A stretch of 64,000 nucleotides of DNA from UBA1369 sp964571725 (lineage in GTDB: Bacteria > Patescibacteriota > Gracilibacteria > UBA1369), in contig CAZNDB010000002.1 of NCBI GenBank assembly GCA_964571725.1, positions 62,001 to 126,000 on the forward strand. Direction: 5' to 3'. This document shows, piece by piece, positions 18,499 to 27,262 of the stretch. The stretch's first letter is position 1; each line of letters begins with the position of its first letter. The position numbers were made by a program, and so were the translations under genes. The notes under the pieces are model-generated. The model was not told where the DNA came from and did no database searches. It worked only from the letters and a program-made list of their open reading frames with translations.

Positions 18499-19776
18499 GT
18501 GCCGAAAACCGTGAAGAAAATTCGCAAGCAGGTTTGGAAGAGGCCCGAAATCATGGCTCCGGCAGGCTCTTTTGAGGCGCTGGCGGCCGCCATCAAAGCC
18601 GGCGCGGACAGCGTTTATTTTGGCGTGCAGCATTTGAACATGCGCTCCCGGTCGGCCAATAATTTCTGCATCGAGGACCTGGAGGAAGTGGCGGGAATTT
18701 GTAAAAAAGCCCGAATAAAATCCTACATTACCCTGAATACCCTGATCTATCAGCATGATCTGAAACTGATGAAGCGGATAGTCGACGAAGCGGCGCGCGT
18801 GGGAATAAGCGCCGTGATTGCCCAGGATATGGCGGTGATTTTGTACGCGCGTTCCCAAGGAGTGTCCGTGCAGGCCTCCACCCAGCTCTCCATTTCCAAT
18901 CTGGAAAGCGTAAAATTTTACGCGCAATTCGCCGACACGATTGTGCTGGCCCGGGAACTGGATCTGAAAATGATTGAAGCGATTGTGCGGGGCGTGCGCG
19001 AAGAAGGTGTTTGCGGGCCGTCGGGGGCGCTGGTCAAGATTGAAGTTTTTGTGCACGGAGCTTTATGCATAGCCCAAAGCGGACGCTGCCAGATGAGCCT
19101 TCTGCAAAGCAATACTTCGGCCCAGCGGGGTGCCTGTCTGCAGGAATGCCGGAAAAAATACCGCATCATCGATGAAGAAACCAATGCCGAATTTTCGGTA
19201 CAGGACGGCTATGTGTTGAGTCCGCGCGACCTGTGCGCGCTGCCCTTTCTGGATAAACTGACGGACGCCGGAGTGGACGTTTTGAAAATTGAGGGACGGG
19301 GGAGAACGCCGGAATATGTGGATACGGTGGTGAGAGTTTACCGGGAGGCGTTGGAGGCAATTGAGGCCCGGAAATTTACATCTGCCGCTGTGAAGGGCTG
19401 GATGAAGCGGCTGGAAACGGCCTACAATCGCGGTTTTTGCGAAGGCTATTACCTGGGTAAACCATTGCCGGACTGGGCAGCCAGTTCGGGAAGCCGGGCC
19501 ACCGAAGAAAAAAATCATCTGGGAATTGTAAATCATTATTTCCCCAAAGCGGGAATCGCGGAAATAAAATTACAAAGCTCCGGCGTAAAAGTGGGGGACC
19601 AGTTGATGTTTACGGGGCGCACCACCGGCGTGCTGAGAAGCAAAGTTGCGGGAATCCAGCTGGACGGGCAGGCGGTTAAAACCGCTTTAAATCCGGCTGT
19701 GGTAACGATTCCGGTTAAGGAAAAAGTCCGCCTGGGAGACAAAGTTTATTTAATCAGCAAACGCCAAAATGACTAA
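18499..19776 (+). CDS. U32-family protein (TrhP/YegQ/RlhA-like)
   Basis: Peptidase family U32 member; characterised relatives mostly act in oxygen-independent hydroxylation of tRNA, rRNA or ubiquinone precursors rather than as peptidases. Seen: an N-terminal MAPAGSFEALAAAIKAGADSVYFG segment (TIM-barrel start), a Cys cluster (CIAQSGRCQMS and RGACLQECRKKYR at about 190-215) in the position of the U32 Fe-S ligands, KIEGRGRTPEYV in the middle, and a C-terminal beta-barrel. A GTG start 10 bases after def is used here; ATG at 18553 is an alternative. It overlaps the ferredoxin gene by 8 bases. The gene pair suggests an Fe-S electron donor for the hydroxylation. Confidence 0.88.
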   Translation: MPKTVKKIRKQVWKRPEIMAPAGSFEALAAAIKAGADSVYFGVQHLNMRSRSANNFCIEDLEEVAGICKKARIKSYITLNTLIYQHDLKLMKRIVDEAARVGISAVIAQDMAVILYARSQGVSVQASTQLSISNLESVKFYAQFADTIVLARELDLKMIEAIVRGVREEGVCGPSGALVKIEVFVHGALCIAQSGRCQMSLLQSNTSAQRGACLQECRKKYRIIDEETNAEFSVQDGYVLSPRDLCALPFLDKLTDAGVDVLKIEGRGRTPEYVDTVVRVYREALEAIEARKFTSAAVKGWMKRLETAYNRGFCEGYYLGKPLPDWAASSGSRATEEKNHLGIVNHYFPKAGIAEIKLQSSGVKVGDQLMFTGRTTGVLRSKVAGIQLDGQAVKTALNPAVVTIPVKEKVRLGDKVYLISKRQND

Positions 19777-20005
19777 AAAAATTCAGGTCATTCATTATCC
19801 GAAAAATTGTATTGGCTGCAATTCCTGCTGTCTGGCCGCGCCCAAACAGTGGAGGATCAACGATGAAACGGGACTGGCCGAATTAATCGGAGGCGTGCAC
19901 AAAGGGGACTGCGACATTCTGGAAATTGAAGAAAAAGATCTGGCCGCCAATTTGAACGCGGCCAAAGCCTGTCCGGTGCAGATCATCAAGGTGCGGAAGG
20001 ATTAG
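19769..20005 (+). CDS. Small single-cluster ferredoxin (78 aa)
   Basis: One [4Fe-4S] electron carrier: Cys14, Cys17 and Cys20 (CIGCNSC) plus the distal CP near residue 69, the pattern of monocluster bacterial ferredoxins. An extra Cys21 follows the third ligand. It starts inside the end of the U32 gene (8-base overlap), so the two are translationally coupled. Its TAG stop overlaps the TAA stop of the convergent 257-aa gene in the four bases TTAG. Confidence 0.9.
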   Translation: MTKKIQVIHYPKNCIGCNSCCLAAPKQWRINDETGLAELIGGVHKGDCDILEIEEKDLAANLNAAKACPVQIIKVRKD

Positions 20006-20775
20006 GGGGATTGCGGCTTTTCCTGCTTAAACAGCTCTTCCAAAAAGGCTTTGATTTCGCGGAGACGCTGGACGCCCTGTCCCAACGCAACGCGGTTGAT
20101 GCCCCGGTTTCTGGCGTATTCTCTGGAGGCGCGAGTGGGAAAACTGGCCCGGTGAGCGGCAGCCTCGATTGAGTAACCGAGCATTTTTAGGATTTCTTCA
20201 GGGGATTTGCCCAGCTTCCAGTCTTTGATCGCCGCAAATAAATTGTGCTTTTCAGCTTCGGTAAAGGGCGGCAAGTTGTGTTCCCGGGCATATCTTTCCA
20301 GATTCATATGGAAAGTGGCCGGACTCAAGCTGGGCCGATGCATATCAAAAGGGATGTTGGATTCAGCGGCCAAATATTTCCAGATGCGGGAAATCAGCGA
20401 CATGCTCAAGGCAGGATCGGTGGAGAAGGAAACCAATGACCTGATCGTGGAATTCAGTTCTTTGATCTTGGGATTCAGGTCTTCAATTTTTTCGTCCGTG
20501 TAAATAATAATCGGCTCAGTCACTTCCTTTTTTACTTTGGTTTCGCGAATTGCTTCCACCATTTGATGACTCATTTTAATGATGGTATTAATCCGCTCAT
20601 TCATGGCTACCCGTTCTTTTCCCAGAAAATCGACCGCTTCCGGCGGCACAAGAGCAGGGCTTTTTTGCATGATCTGATTGGTGGTCAAATCAGCCAGCCG
20701 ATACACATAATCTTCCACCTGACGGTGATCCACTTCCAGAGGAAGCTCTTCCGGTAATTGTTCCTGATCGGTCAT
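20002..20775 (-). CDS. Hypothetical protein (257 aa)
   Basis: Not recognised. Soluble and helical. The C-terminal third (SPEEILKMLGYSIEAAAHRASFPTR split as SPEEILKMLGYSIEAA then HRASFPTR) hints at a small helix-turn-helix-like region followed by a basic helix, but I would not call it a regulator on that alone. Single gene with its own promoter, convergent with the def-U32-ferredoxin operon and sharing stop-codon bases with it. Confidence 0.82.
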   Translation of the reverse strand: MTDQEQLPEELPLEVDHRQVEDYVYRLADLTTNQIMQKSPALVPPEAVDFLGKERVAMNERINTIIKMSHQMVEAIRETKVKKEVTEPIIIYTDEKIEDLNPKIKELNSTIRSLVSFSTDPALSMSLISRIWKYLAAESNIPFDMHRPSLSPATFHMNLERYAREHNLPPFTEAEKHNLFAAIKDWKLGKSPEEILKMLGYSIEAAAHRASFPTRASREYARNRGINRVALGQGVQRLREIKAFLEELFKQEKPQSP

Positions 20776-20797
20776 AATAATTGGTTAGTTGATTTCT

Positions 20798-20827
20798 ATG
20801 CTAAAGCAAATCCTCCTTTTTTGTCAA
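20798..20827 (-). promoter_or_regulatory. Promoter of the 257-aa gene
   Basis: -35 TTGACA (20822-20827), 18-base spacer, -10 TAGCAT (20798-20803) on the minus strand, about 15-20 bases from the start codon. Confidence 0.6.
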
Positions 20828-20895
20828 TTTGTGTAATTTTTCTTTTAGAGTGGGCTTTTAATTAATGAATTACAGATCCTGTAAACAATATTACT

Positions 20896-21687
20896 ATGAA
20901 TGTAAGACCTACTCCGGAACAAAAACCCGTTGCCTCTGACCCCGATTCCATGGGATTTGCCCCGACACTCAGGATTAAAACGGATAAAATGGAAATACCC
21001 GGCACGGAAATCCAGAAAACGCGCAAAGGCGTTGGCTGCAGCGTGATCGCGGTGATGTGCGTCAGCCTGGCCAGTGGGGGTTCCGTGGCTACATTGGGTT
21101 ATCAATATATCAATAAAAAATTCCCCTTCGCCCCGGAGTCGTCAGCGAGCGTTGCTCCAACTGACTCCAATGAAATTCCAACCGGTGATACTTCCGGGGA
21201 TGCCCCGGATAATGCCGATCTGCCTGAAATGATCAGTTCCAACGAGGATCTGTCCAGAGCTCTCAAAAAACACCAAATACGGGCTACCGACCAGGATTTT
21301 GATTTTGAAACGGCCCGGCCGGAACTGCAGGCCAAAGCGGTTTATTTGATGCCACCAAAAAACGCCGATGCGGCGCCGGAAAACATTAACAACTGGCGCC
21401 CGGTCAGGGAAAGAATTTCCCGGATTAATCAGAATGAAACTCTAGTCGCCGTGAAAATTATTAATCCCAACCTCGGTCGCGATGCCCATAAATTAATTGT
21501 TGCGGAAGGATTGTCTTACCGGGCCAGAACTACCGACGCCACCGACCCATCCATCATCTATTTCTATTACAATTGTCAGGACAAAAAGGGGGAAGCGTCT
21601 CTGCTGGCGCAAATTGGCATCAAAGACCCGGTACGTCCAAGAAAGCTGATGTGGGCCAAATCATTTATGCTGCCGGTGTGTGAATAA
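20896..21687 (+). CDS. Hypothetical single-pass membrane protein (263 aa)
   Basis: Not recognised. About 45 polar residues, one TM helix near residues 48-70 (GCSVIAVMCVSLASGG onward), a Pro/Ser/Asp-rich linker, then a compact domain of about 130 residues that ends at a Cys near the C-terminus (LPVCE) with another Cys in YYNCQDKKG. The positive-inside rule (RKGVG before the helix) suggests the C-terminal domain is extracytoplasmic, where the two Cys could form a disulfide. Monocistronic. Confidence 0.82.
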   Translation: MNVRPTPEQKPVASDPDSMGFAPTLRIKTDKMEIPGTEIQKTRKGVGCSVIAVMCVSLASGGSVATLGYQYINKKFPFAPESSASVAPTDSNEIPTGDTSGDAPDNADLPEMISSNEDLSRALKKHQIRATDQDFDFETARPELQAKAVYLMPPKNADAAPENINNWRPVRERISRINQNETLVAVKIINPNLGRDAHKLIVAEGLSYRARTTDATDPSIIYFYYNCQDKKGEASLLAQIGIKDPVRPRKLMWAKSFMLPVCE

Positions 21688-21724
21688 AAGCTGCGTGATG
21701 GCTGCCTATCGGCGGGTGGCGGGA

Positions 21725-22810
21725 TTATTTCTTTAATTCCGCCTCGATAAATCCGTCGATGGCGCCCTCCAGCACCGCGTTGACGTCATGCTCTTCGTAG
21801 TCGGTGCGATGGTCTTTGACCATGGTATAAGGATGCAAAACATAGGAACGGATCTGATTACCCCAGCTCATCTGGACGGGTTCGCCTTTCAGTTTGGAGA
21901 GCTCCTGCACCTGCTGTTTTTCAGCCAGATCGATCAGTTTGGCGGTGAGGATTTTCATGGCGCGGTCTTTGTTCTGCAGCTGTGAACGCTCAGTCTGGCA
22001 GGTGACAACCAGTCCGGTGGGAATATGGGTGATGCGGACAGCACTGGACACTTTGTTGACATTCTGACCACCCGCGCCGCCGGAACGGAAGGTGTCTACT
22101 TTCAGATCGTCTTTGTTGATTTTAGCCTGATGACTGACGTCAACATCGGGCATAACTTCTACCAGAGCGAAACTGGTTTCGCGGGAATTTTTGGCATTGA
22201 AAGGGGAATTGCGCACCAGACGGTGCACGCCTTTTTCACATTTTAAATAACCATAGGCAAAGGGGCCGGCGACGCTTACCGTTACGGATTTGATACCCAC
22301 TTCCTCGCCGTCGGAACGGTCCAGTACCTCGCAGACATAGCCTTGATCCTCTGACCAGCGCAGGTACATGCGCAGTAACATCCCTACGAAATCTGCCGCG
22401 TCCTTGCCGCCGGTGCCGGCATGGATAGACAAAATAGCGTCACTTTCATCATATTTCCCGCCCAGAAAAGTCTTCACTTCCAGTTTGCGCCAGCGTTTTT
22501 CCAGATCATCCACCATTTTCATCCATTCGGTTCCGGTGGCGGCGTCTTCATCCATATTGATAGTGGGAGCCAGTTCGGTTAGTTCATCGCGGTCTTTGGC
22601 CAAGGCTTCCCACTGGGCCAATTCCTTTTGCAGGGAGGCCAAGCGTTTGCTGGTTTGCTGGGCTTTGTCAGTGTCATTCCAGAAATCCGGTGCCAGGGTT
22701 TCTTTTTCCAATTCGGAAATCTGCGCGCGGAGACGGGGCAGATCAATTTTTTCAATGGCGTGAGTAATTTCGGTGCTGATGGTGGTCAGTTTTTCTTTGT
22801 GTTCGTACAT
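21725..22810 (-). CDS. prfB: Peptide chain release factor 2
   Basis: Recognises UGA and UAA stop codons and triggers peptide release. Seen: the SPF tripeptide that reads the stop codon (residues 202-204) and the GGQ catalytic motif (247-249) in GGAGGQNVNK. Length (361 aa) is normal and the frame is open throughout, so the autoregulatory +1 frameshift found in many prfB genes is absent. Its presence, with TGA used as a stop in the window, supports the standard genetic code. A 20-bp perfect palindrome lies about 50 bases upstream. Confidence 0.97.
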   Translation of the reverse strand: MYEHKEKLTTISTEITHAIEKIDLPRLRAQISELEKETLAPDFWNDTDKAQQTSKRLASLQKELAQWEALAKDRDELTELAPTINMDEDAATGTEWMKMVDDLEKRWRKLEVKTFLGGKYDESDAILSIHAGTGGKDAADFVGMLLRMYLRWSEDQGYVCEVLDRSDGEEVGIKSVTVSVAGPFAYGYLKCEKGVHRLVRNSPFNAKNSRETSFALVEVMPDVDVSHQAKINKDDLKVDTFRSGGAGGQNVNKVSSAVRITHIPTGLVVTCQTERSQLQNKDRAMKILTAKLIDLAEKQQVQELSKLKGEPVQMSWGNQIRSYVLHPYTMVKDHRTDYEEHDVNAVLEGAIDGFIEAELKK

Positions 22811-22860
22811 GGGCTGTCACTGTGATGAAGTGCGGGGCAGACGACTAGAAAAATAGCAAA

Positions 22861-22880
22861 ATTTGTGCCCGGGCACAAAT
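22861..22880. promoter_or_regulatory. 20-bp perfect palindrome upstream of prfB
   Basis: ATTTGTGCCCGGGCACAAAT is its own reverse complement. Having no loop, it looks more like a dimeric regulator's operator than a terminator. It sits 51 bases upstream of the prfB start, where it could overlap the promoter. Confidence 0.5.
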
Positions 22881-22951
22881 CAGCGGCATAAAATATGATC
22901 GGTTGACTGGGTGGGGAGGGGTTTTGTCAATTTCCGGATTCGGATAACTAA

Positions 22952-22977
22952 AATAATTTTTAGATCTAAAAATTATT
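22952..22977 (-). terminator. 26-bp AT-rich palindrome after the 296-aa gene
   Basis: A perfect palindrome of 26 bases that folds as an 11-bp AT-rich stem around GATC, immediately after the stop codon at 22979. The minus strand then reads TTTTAG. It is probably a weak terminator; a protein-binding site is possible. Confidence 0.45.
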
Positions 22978-22978
22978 G

Positions 22979-23869
22979 TTATTGTTTGCTGATTTGGTCA
23001 ATTCCCAGCAGCAGTCGGGTCCAGCTCTGAGCCTGTTCAGGGGTATGCATAACCGCCGAAAGGTTGATTTGCCGGAACTGACGGGCGGACAGATGACTGT
23101 AGTCGGGGGCGACATCGAACTCCAGACCGGGATCCAGCCGGGAGGGCAGAAAAGACTGATGCTCTTCCAGCTCATCCAGGGCCATTTTAACTCTGTCCTG
23201 TGTGCTGCCGCGTAAAAACTGCGCTTCGCGGAATTCCAGCTCATTGGCGATACGGAAAAACTGTCCGGGGGCCAACACTTTCCCCTGGCGGATCTGCGCG
23301 TCAATCTGGCTGCGTATGGCGTGCAGGCGCTCCTGCATATTGATTGGCAAAGCGTAAAACAGATTGTCCGGCCAGGCTTCTCCGGATTCGGCCATGCGGC
23401 ACAGTGCGGCCTCGATGAGGTTGCCGGAAATGGTGGCTACGCTATCCGACATTGGACGAAAGCGCTGATGCAGGATTTTCACCGCCCGCAGATTGGCTAC
23501 CCATTCAGCCAAAAAGACATCATCATTGGGACCGTATTTCAGATCATGGTGATAATTCTCTTCTTTTTGATAAAGGAAATGATCGTCGCCGTCGAAAAAG
23601 GGACCGGCGTATTGGGATTCAAGAAAATCGCGGTAAGCCTGTTTGAAGGCGGTTTCCCTTTTCTTGGGCAGTACACCCGGACTGAAAACCACGTCAAAAG
23701 CCAGGCTTCCGAAAGCCCCGGTCTTGAGTTTGGCGGCGTCGGCTTCAGACAGTTTACCCAGATGTTTGGAAGCAGCGTCGACATCCAGGTCGGGAAGATG
23801 TTTTTGCAGGAGGAGGGCTTTGTTGCGAGTGATTTGTTCAGCTGACGGAGGAAGTATTTCAGAGGACAT
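22979..23869 (-). CDS. Hypothetical protein (296 aa)
   Basis: Not recognised. A soluble protein without signal peptide, membrane segment or obvious catalytic motif; mixed alpha/beta composition with several aromatic-rich stretches (DGDDHFLYQKEENYHHDLKY lies near residue 93). Single gene; upstream on the minus strand is TTGACA followed 17 bases later by GAAAAT, a plausible promoter. A 26-bp palindrome follows the stop. Confidence 0.8.
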   Translation of the reverse strand: MSSEILPPSAEQITRNKALLLQKHLPDLDVDAASKHLGKLSEADAAKLKTGAFGSLAFDVVFSPGVLPKKRETAFKQAYRDFLESQYAGPFFDGDDHFLYQKEENYHHDLKYGPNDDVFLAEWVANLRAVKILHQRFRPMSDSVATISGNLIEAALCRMAESGEAWPDNLFYALPINMQERLHAIRSQIDAQIRQGKVLAPGQFFRIANELEFREAQFLRGSTQDRVKMALDELEEHQSFLPSRLDPGLEFDVAPDYSHLSARQFRQINLSAVMHTPEQAQSWTRLLLGIDQISKQ

Positions 23870-24035
23870 GGAGCACTGGTGATTATTAAGATGAGGTTAA
23901 ATTTTCCGCTTCCGGCCAATTATTGTCAATCCTAGATTTTCCAAGGGCTGGTCGTCTCGAAGAGATAAAAAGTAAAGGTTTCCGCGGATATTGTTTGGTG
24001 TTAGAATGGCCGCGCCGTAATCAAAGAAACATTTA

Positions 24036-25742
24036 ATGCCGCAATCCGGATTTGCCCCCAAATCAGATCAGCCCCACATCGCCCGAAAGATACTGATGAA
24101 CACAGTCGCCCAGGTGGTTGCTAAAATTATTATCGGCCTTTTTTCGGTCTTCATTCTGAAAATGCTGACCACTTATCTGGGAAAGGAAGGCTACGGAATT
24201 TATAAATCCATTTATGAATATCTGGCTCTGTTCGCGATTGTGGCGGATATGGGACTGTACACGATCGGCGTGAGGGAAATGAGCAAAGACCCCGAAAGGG
24301 AGGAAATGGTGCTGGGGAATATGATGATGGCCAGAACGATTGTAATAGTGGTGATTTCGGTGGTGGCCTTTGCCGTAGCTTTTTTGATCGATGAATACAG
24401 AGGATCAATCGCGCCCTACGCGGTAGCTCTGGCGGCCGTCGGATCGGTATTCGCAATTTTGACCGGTACGGTTTCCACCGCCCTGCAGGTACATCTGCAA
24501 ATGGAGAAAAATTCTCTGGGCTCGGTGGCCGGTAAACTGGTTTCACTGGCCTATATGGCCGGCGTGATTTATTTCTTTTTTCCGCATAACTGCGCGCCGC
24601 AGGCGGTGCAATTTCTGGTTAATGACGGCGGTGCCTGTTCGGTTTCCGACGGAGCCTTTATTCAACTGGTGCTGGCGGGACTGGCCGGCAACATTGTGAT
24701 GTATGCCGTGACTGCTTATTTCGCCAGGAAACTGGTTAAAATCCGCTACCGTTTCGACTGGTGGTTCTGGAAAGAAGTGCTTTGGAAAGCCCTGCCCTAT
24801 GGTGTGGCCCTGGTTTTGAATCAAATCTATTTCCGCATCGGATCGGTGATGCTTCTGAATATGCCGGGGTTCGGTGCCACTTATGTGGCCACCTATTCAG
24901 CTCCTTCCACCATGCTGGAAGCCGCCGGCATTGTTCCGCTTTATTTCATGAATGCCATTTTGCCTTTTCTGACCCGCTCGCTGCACGCCAAAGATGGATC
25001 GCATAAACCGATTATTCAAACCTGTTTTGACTTTCTGATGATGAGCGCCCTGCCGATTGTGACGGGTACGGTGATACTGGCCTATCAATTTATCTTTTTG
25101 ATCGCCACGCCCGAGTTTCTGACCAACTGGTCAACCGGTTACGTGGGTTCCGATATCGTCTTACAGATTCTGATTATCGCCCTGTTGTTCAGTTTTCTGA
25201 ACGGTCTGTTCGGCTATATATTGGTGGCTTCCGAGCATCAGGACAAGCTTTTGGTGCGCAATCTGATCGGGGCGGCCATGACCGTGCTTTTGTCCTGGTG
25301 GTGGATACCGCAGTGGGGTGTGCGCGGCGCGGCGTTCGCCAACATCATAACCGAATTTTATATCTTTGTGGCGTCCTATATTCTGGCGCGCCGCTACGTG
25401 GAATTTGAAATCAAACTGGGACGTTTCATGAAAATATTGCTGGCCACGGTCGTGATGGGAGCGGTGGTCTATTACGCCAAGGAGCCGACTTATCATCTGT
25501 GGGGAATGCAAAACAAAAACTTTATTCTGCTCATACCGCTGGGAGGAATAGTTTATTTTGCCGTGTTGCTGCTGACGGGGGGGTTGACCAGGGATATGAT
25601 CAGGCTGGTGATGAAAAAGAAAATGCCGGTGACGGGTGACGGAGCCAAAGCCAATCTGGATGCTGTGGCCAAAGCCGGCCCGGCCAATGAAATGGCTTCC
25701 GAAGCCACTGGAACTACGCCCAAGGACAGTGAAAATCAATAA
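24036..25742 (+). CDS. Polysaccharide flippase, Wzx/MATE-like (MOP superfamily)
   Basis: Membrane translocase for lipid-linked oligosaccharides. Seen: about 14 hydrophobic helices over 568 aa; the N-terminal family pattern NTVAQVVAKIIIGLFSVFIL ... TTYLGKEGYGIYKSIYEY ... VADMGLYTIGVREMSKD is characteristic of oligosaccharide flippases (PF01943/PF13440). The last 60 residues are a polar, Ala/Gly-rich cytoplasmic tail. It stands alone here, without adjacent glycosyltransferases; the nearest, at 54505-55665, is about 29 kb away. No SD. Confidence 0.92.
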   Translation: MPQSGFAPKSDQPHIARKILMNTVAQVVAKIIIGLFSVFILKMLTTYLGKEGYGIYKSIYEYLALFAIVADMGLYTIGVREMSKDPEREEMVLGNMMMARTIVIVVISVVAFAVAFLIDEYRGSIAPYAVALAAVGSVFAILTGTVSTALQVHLQMEKNSLGSVAGKLVSLAYMAGVIYFFFPHNCAPQAVQFLVNDGGACSVSDGAFIQLVLAGLAGNIVMYAVTAYFARKLVKIRYRFDWWFWKEVLWKALPYGVALVLNQIYFRIGSVMLLNMPGFGATYVATYSAPSTMLEAAGIVPLYFMNAILPFLTRSLHAKDGSHKPIIQTCFDFLMMSALPIVTGTVILAYQFIFLIATPEFLTNWSTGYVGSDIVLQILIIALLFSFLNGLFGYILVASEHQDKLLVRNLIGAAMTVLLSWWWIPQWGVRGAAFANIITEFYIFVASYILARRYVEFEIKLGRFMKILLATVVMGAVVYYAKEPTYHLWGMQNKNFILLIPLGGIVYFAVLLLTGGLTRDMIRLVMKKKMPVTGDGAKANLDAVAKAGPANEMASEATGTTPKDSENQ

Positions 25743-25806
25743 TTTTGAGACCGGTCCCTGAGAGTTGTTGCTTTTTGGATTGGTTGGCAAATGGTTAGAC
25801 ATAGAA

Positions 25807-25834
25807 AATCACCGACCCTGCCCGGCCGGTGATT
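25807..25834 (+). terminator. Terminator after the flippase gene
   Basis: An 8-bp stem AATCACCG/CGGTGATT around a GC-rich loop, followed by ATTTTC. It lies 65 bases past the flippase stop. Confidence 0.6.
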
Positions 25835-25967
25835 ATTTTCTCCTGTAGAAGGTTTGCTGGTTGGCAGACCAGCCGCTCACGAAGAGCGAAGGATTGGTAC
25901 AAATGCGGGCCGGACGGAACGCGACTGTAACGGAACCGGCAGTCCGGTCGATGCCGGAAACAGACGC

Positions 25968-27215
25968 CTAGGAAGGCAGGTTGCCGGTGCCCGGCGAAGA
26001 GATTTCGACGGGAGACGCGGTGAAGCCGTCCTGATCTGAGATGTCGTCGGAGAGGCTTTCCTGGAACTCGACCTTGATGCGGAAGGCGTCTCCCACGCCA
26101 ATCTCGTCGCCGTTGTGGAGATAGCCCTTGCCCGTCAACGGCTCGCCGTTGATATAGGTAGGCAAACCGGCAGCCAGTTCGATCAGAGTGACCCGGCCGC
26201 AGTGCTGTTCGATCACGGAGTGGATGCGGGGTACCGAAGCGTTGTCGATCAGGACGACATCGGCCCCCGGTGTACGCCCGATCTTGATCACGTTATCGGA
26301 GCGGGTGCACTTCCCGATCAGCTCGTCGGAATTGTAGACGCTGAAGGTGATGAGGACTCCCGGATACTCCAAGCGCTTCTTGTACTCGATGTATTCCCGG
26401 AGATGCGACATCAGTTCGGGCAGCAGGGGGTTGGCGGCCATGGGAATGCCGGCGTATTCCAACAGATCACGCTGCACGCCCAGATCCTGAAGCGTCTTGA
26501 GCAGAAGGGCGGGCGATTCTCCAAGCAATTGTTCCTGGATGCCGTTGAGACACTCGGCCATGCCTTTCCTGACCAGGCCGCGCAGGTAGATTTCGAGCTT
26601 GCGCTGCAGGGCCGAACGGAAGCCGGACTCGGTGAGAATCCGATCAAAATCGAAGACCAGAAGCTCATCCTGGTGCTCCGTCTTGATGAAGGCGATCAGT
26701 CCGGTTTGTGATTCGACCGGCACGATCCTGACCCGCAGATGGTCGACGAGGTGGGGAAACTCACACTGGCAAAGCTGCATGGCCTTGACCTCAGCCTGAG
26801 TCTGGAGTCCGCCCTCTTTCCAAGCGGCGGTGATGCAATGACGCACTTCATTCCAGCGTTCCATGGTCTGCGCGAATGCCTTCCGCAGCCGGCGCATGCC
26901 GCGCTTGAGAAAGGTGCAGTTGATGAGCTGGAAACGCGGCTCGTATCCCACGTTCGTAGCGTACGCGGTGATGACGAGAGCGGCGGGCAGCTCATCGTTG
27001 GTGATCTGCAGCGAGCGCAGGATCAGCGGTTTGAAGAGGTTCTGTATTTCCCTGTTTGCCAGGGGCAACGAAACACTCCAGTTCCAACTGTCCGCGGACT
27101 CCGCAACACTGGTGCGCAGGAGCTTGATCTGGAACGGCTCTGTTTTTTTATCGCCGAAGATCGCAGTCTGGAGCTCCTTTGCAGTGACTTTCTGGATAGC
27201 GTTGATGCTCTGCAT
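25968..27215 (-). CDS. FHA-domain protein (415 aa)
   Basis: Likely binds phosphothreonine peptides. Seen: a C-terminal FHA domain at about residues 290-395 with IKIGRTPGADVVL, the Ser/His pair (VPRIHSVIE) and YINGEPL ... LHNGDEIGVG; the N-terminal 280 residues are unrecognised and helical. I chose the internal ATG at 27215, which has AAGGA upstream; starting at 27266 would place a 28-base hairpin inside the coding sequence. Composition is G+C-rich and unlike flanking genes. No kinase or phosphatase gene is near. Monocistronic. A 14-bp inverted repeat flanks the gene (25889-25902 and 27220-27233). Confidence 0.82.
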   Translation of the reverse strand: MQSINAIQKVTAKELQTAIFGDKKTEPFQIKLLRTSVAESADSWNWSVSLPLANREIQNLFKPLILRSLQITNDELPAALVITAYATNVGYEPRFQLINCTFLKRGMRRLRKAFAQTMERWNEVRHCITAAWKEGGLQTQAEVKAMQLCQCEFPHLVDHLRVRIVPVESQTGLIAFIKTEHQDELLVFDFDRILTESGFRSALQRKLEIYLRGLVRKGMAECLNGIQEQLLGESPALLLKTLQDLGVQRDLLEYAGIPMAANPLLPELMSHLREYIEYKKRLEYPGVLITFSVYNSDELIGKCTRSDNVIKIGRTPGADVVLIDNASVPRIHSVIEQHCGRVTLIELAAGLPTYINGEPLTGKGYLHNGDEIGVGDAFRIKVEFQESLSDDISDQDGFTASPVEISSPGTGNLPS

Positions 27216-27234
27216 TGACTTGTACCAATCCTTA

Positions 27235-27262
27235 ACCGACAGAGAGTGAACTCTCTGTCGGT
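27235..27262 (-). promoter_or_regulatory. 28-base perfect hairpin just upstream of the FHA gene
   Basis: A 12-bp perfect stem (ACCGACAGAGAG) with a 4-base loop. It ends a few bases before the AAGGA that precedes the chosen ATG, so it could affect mRNA stability or ribosome access. It is not followed by a T-tract, so it is not a terminator. Confidence 0.5.

Noticed and set aside
21725..22810. Programmed +1 frameshift in prfB
   Set aside because: The frame is open from ATG to stop and aligns with the family over the region where the in-frame UGA normally lies.
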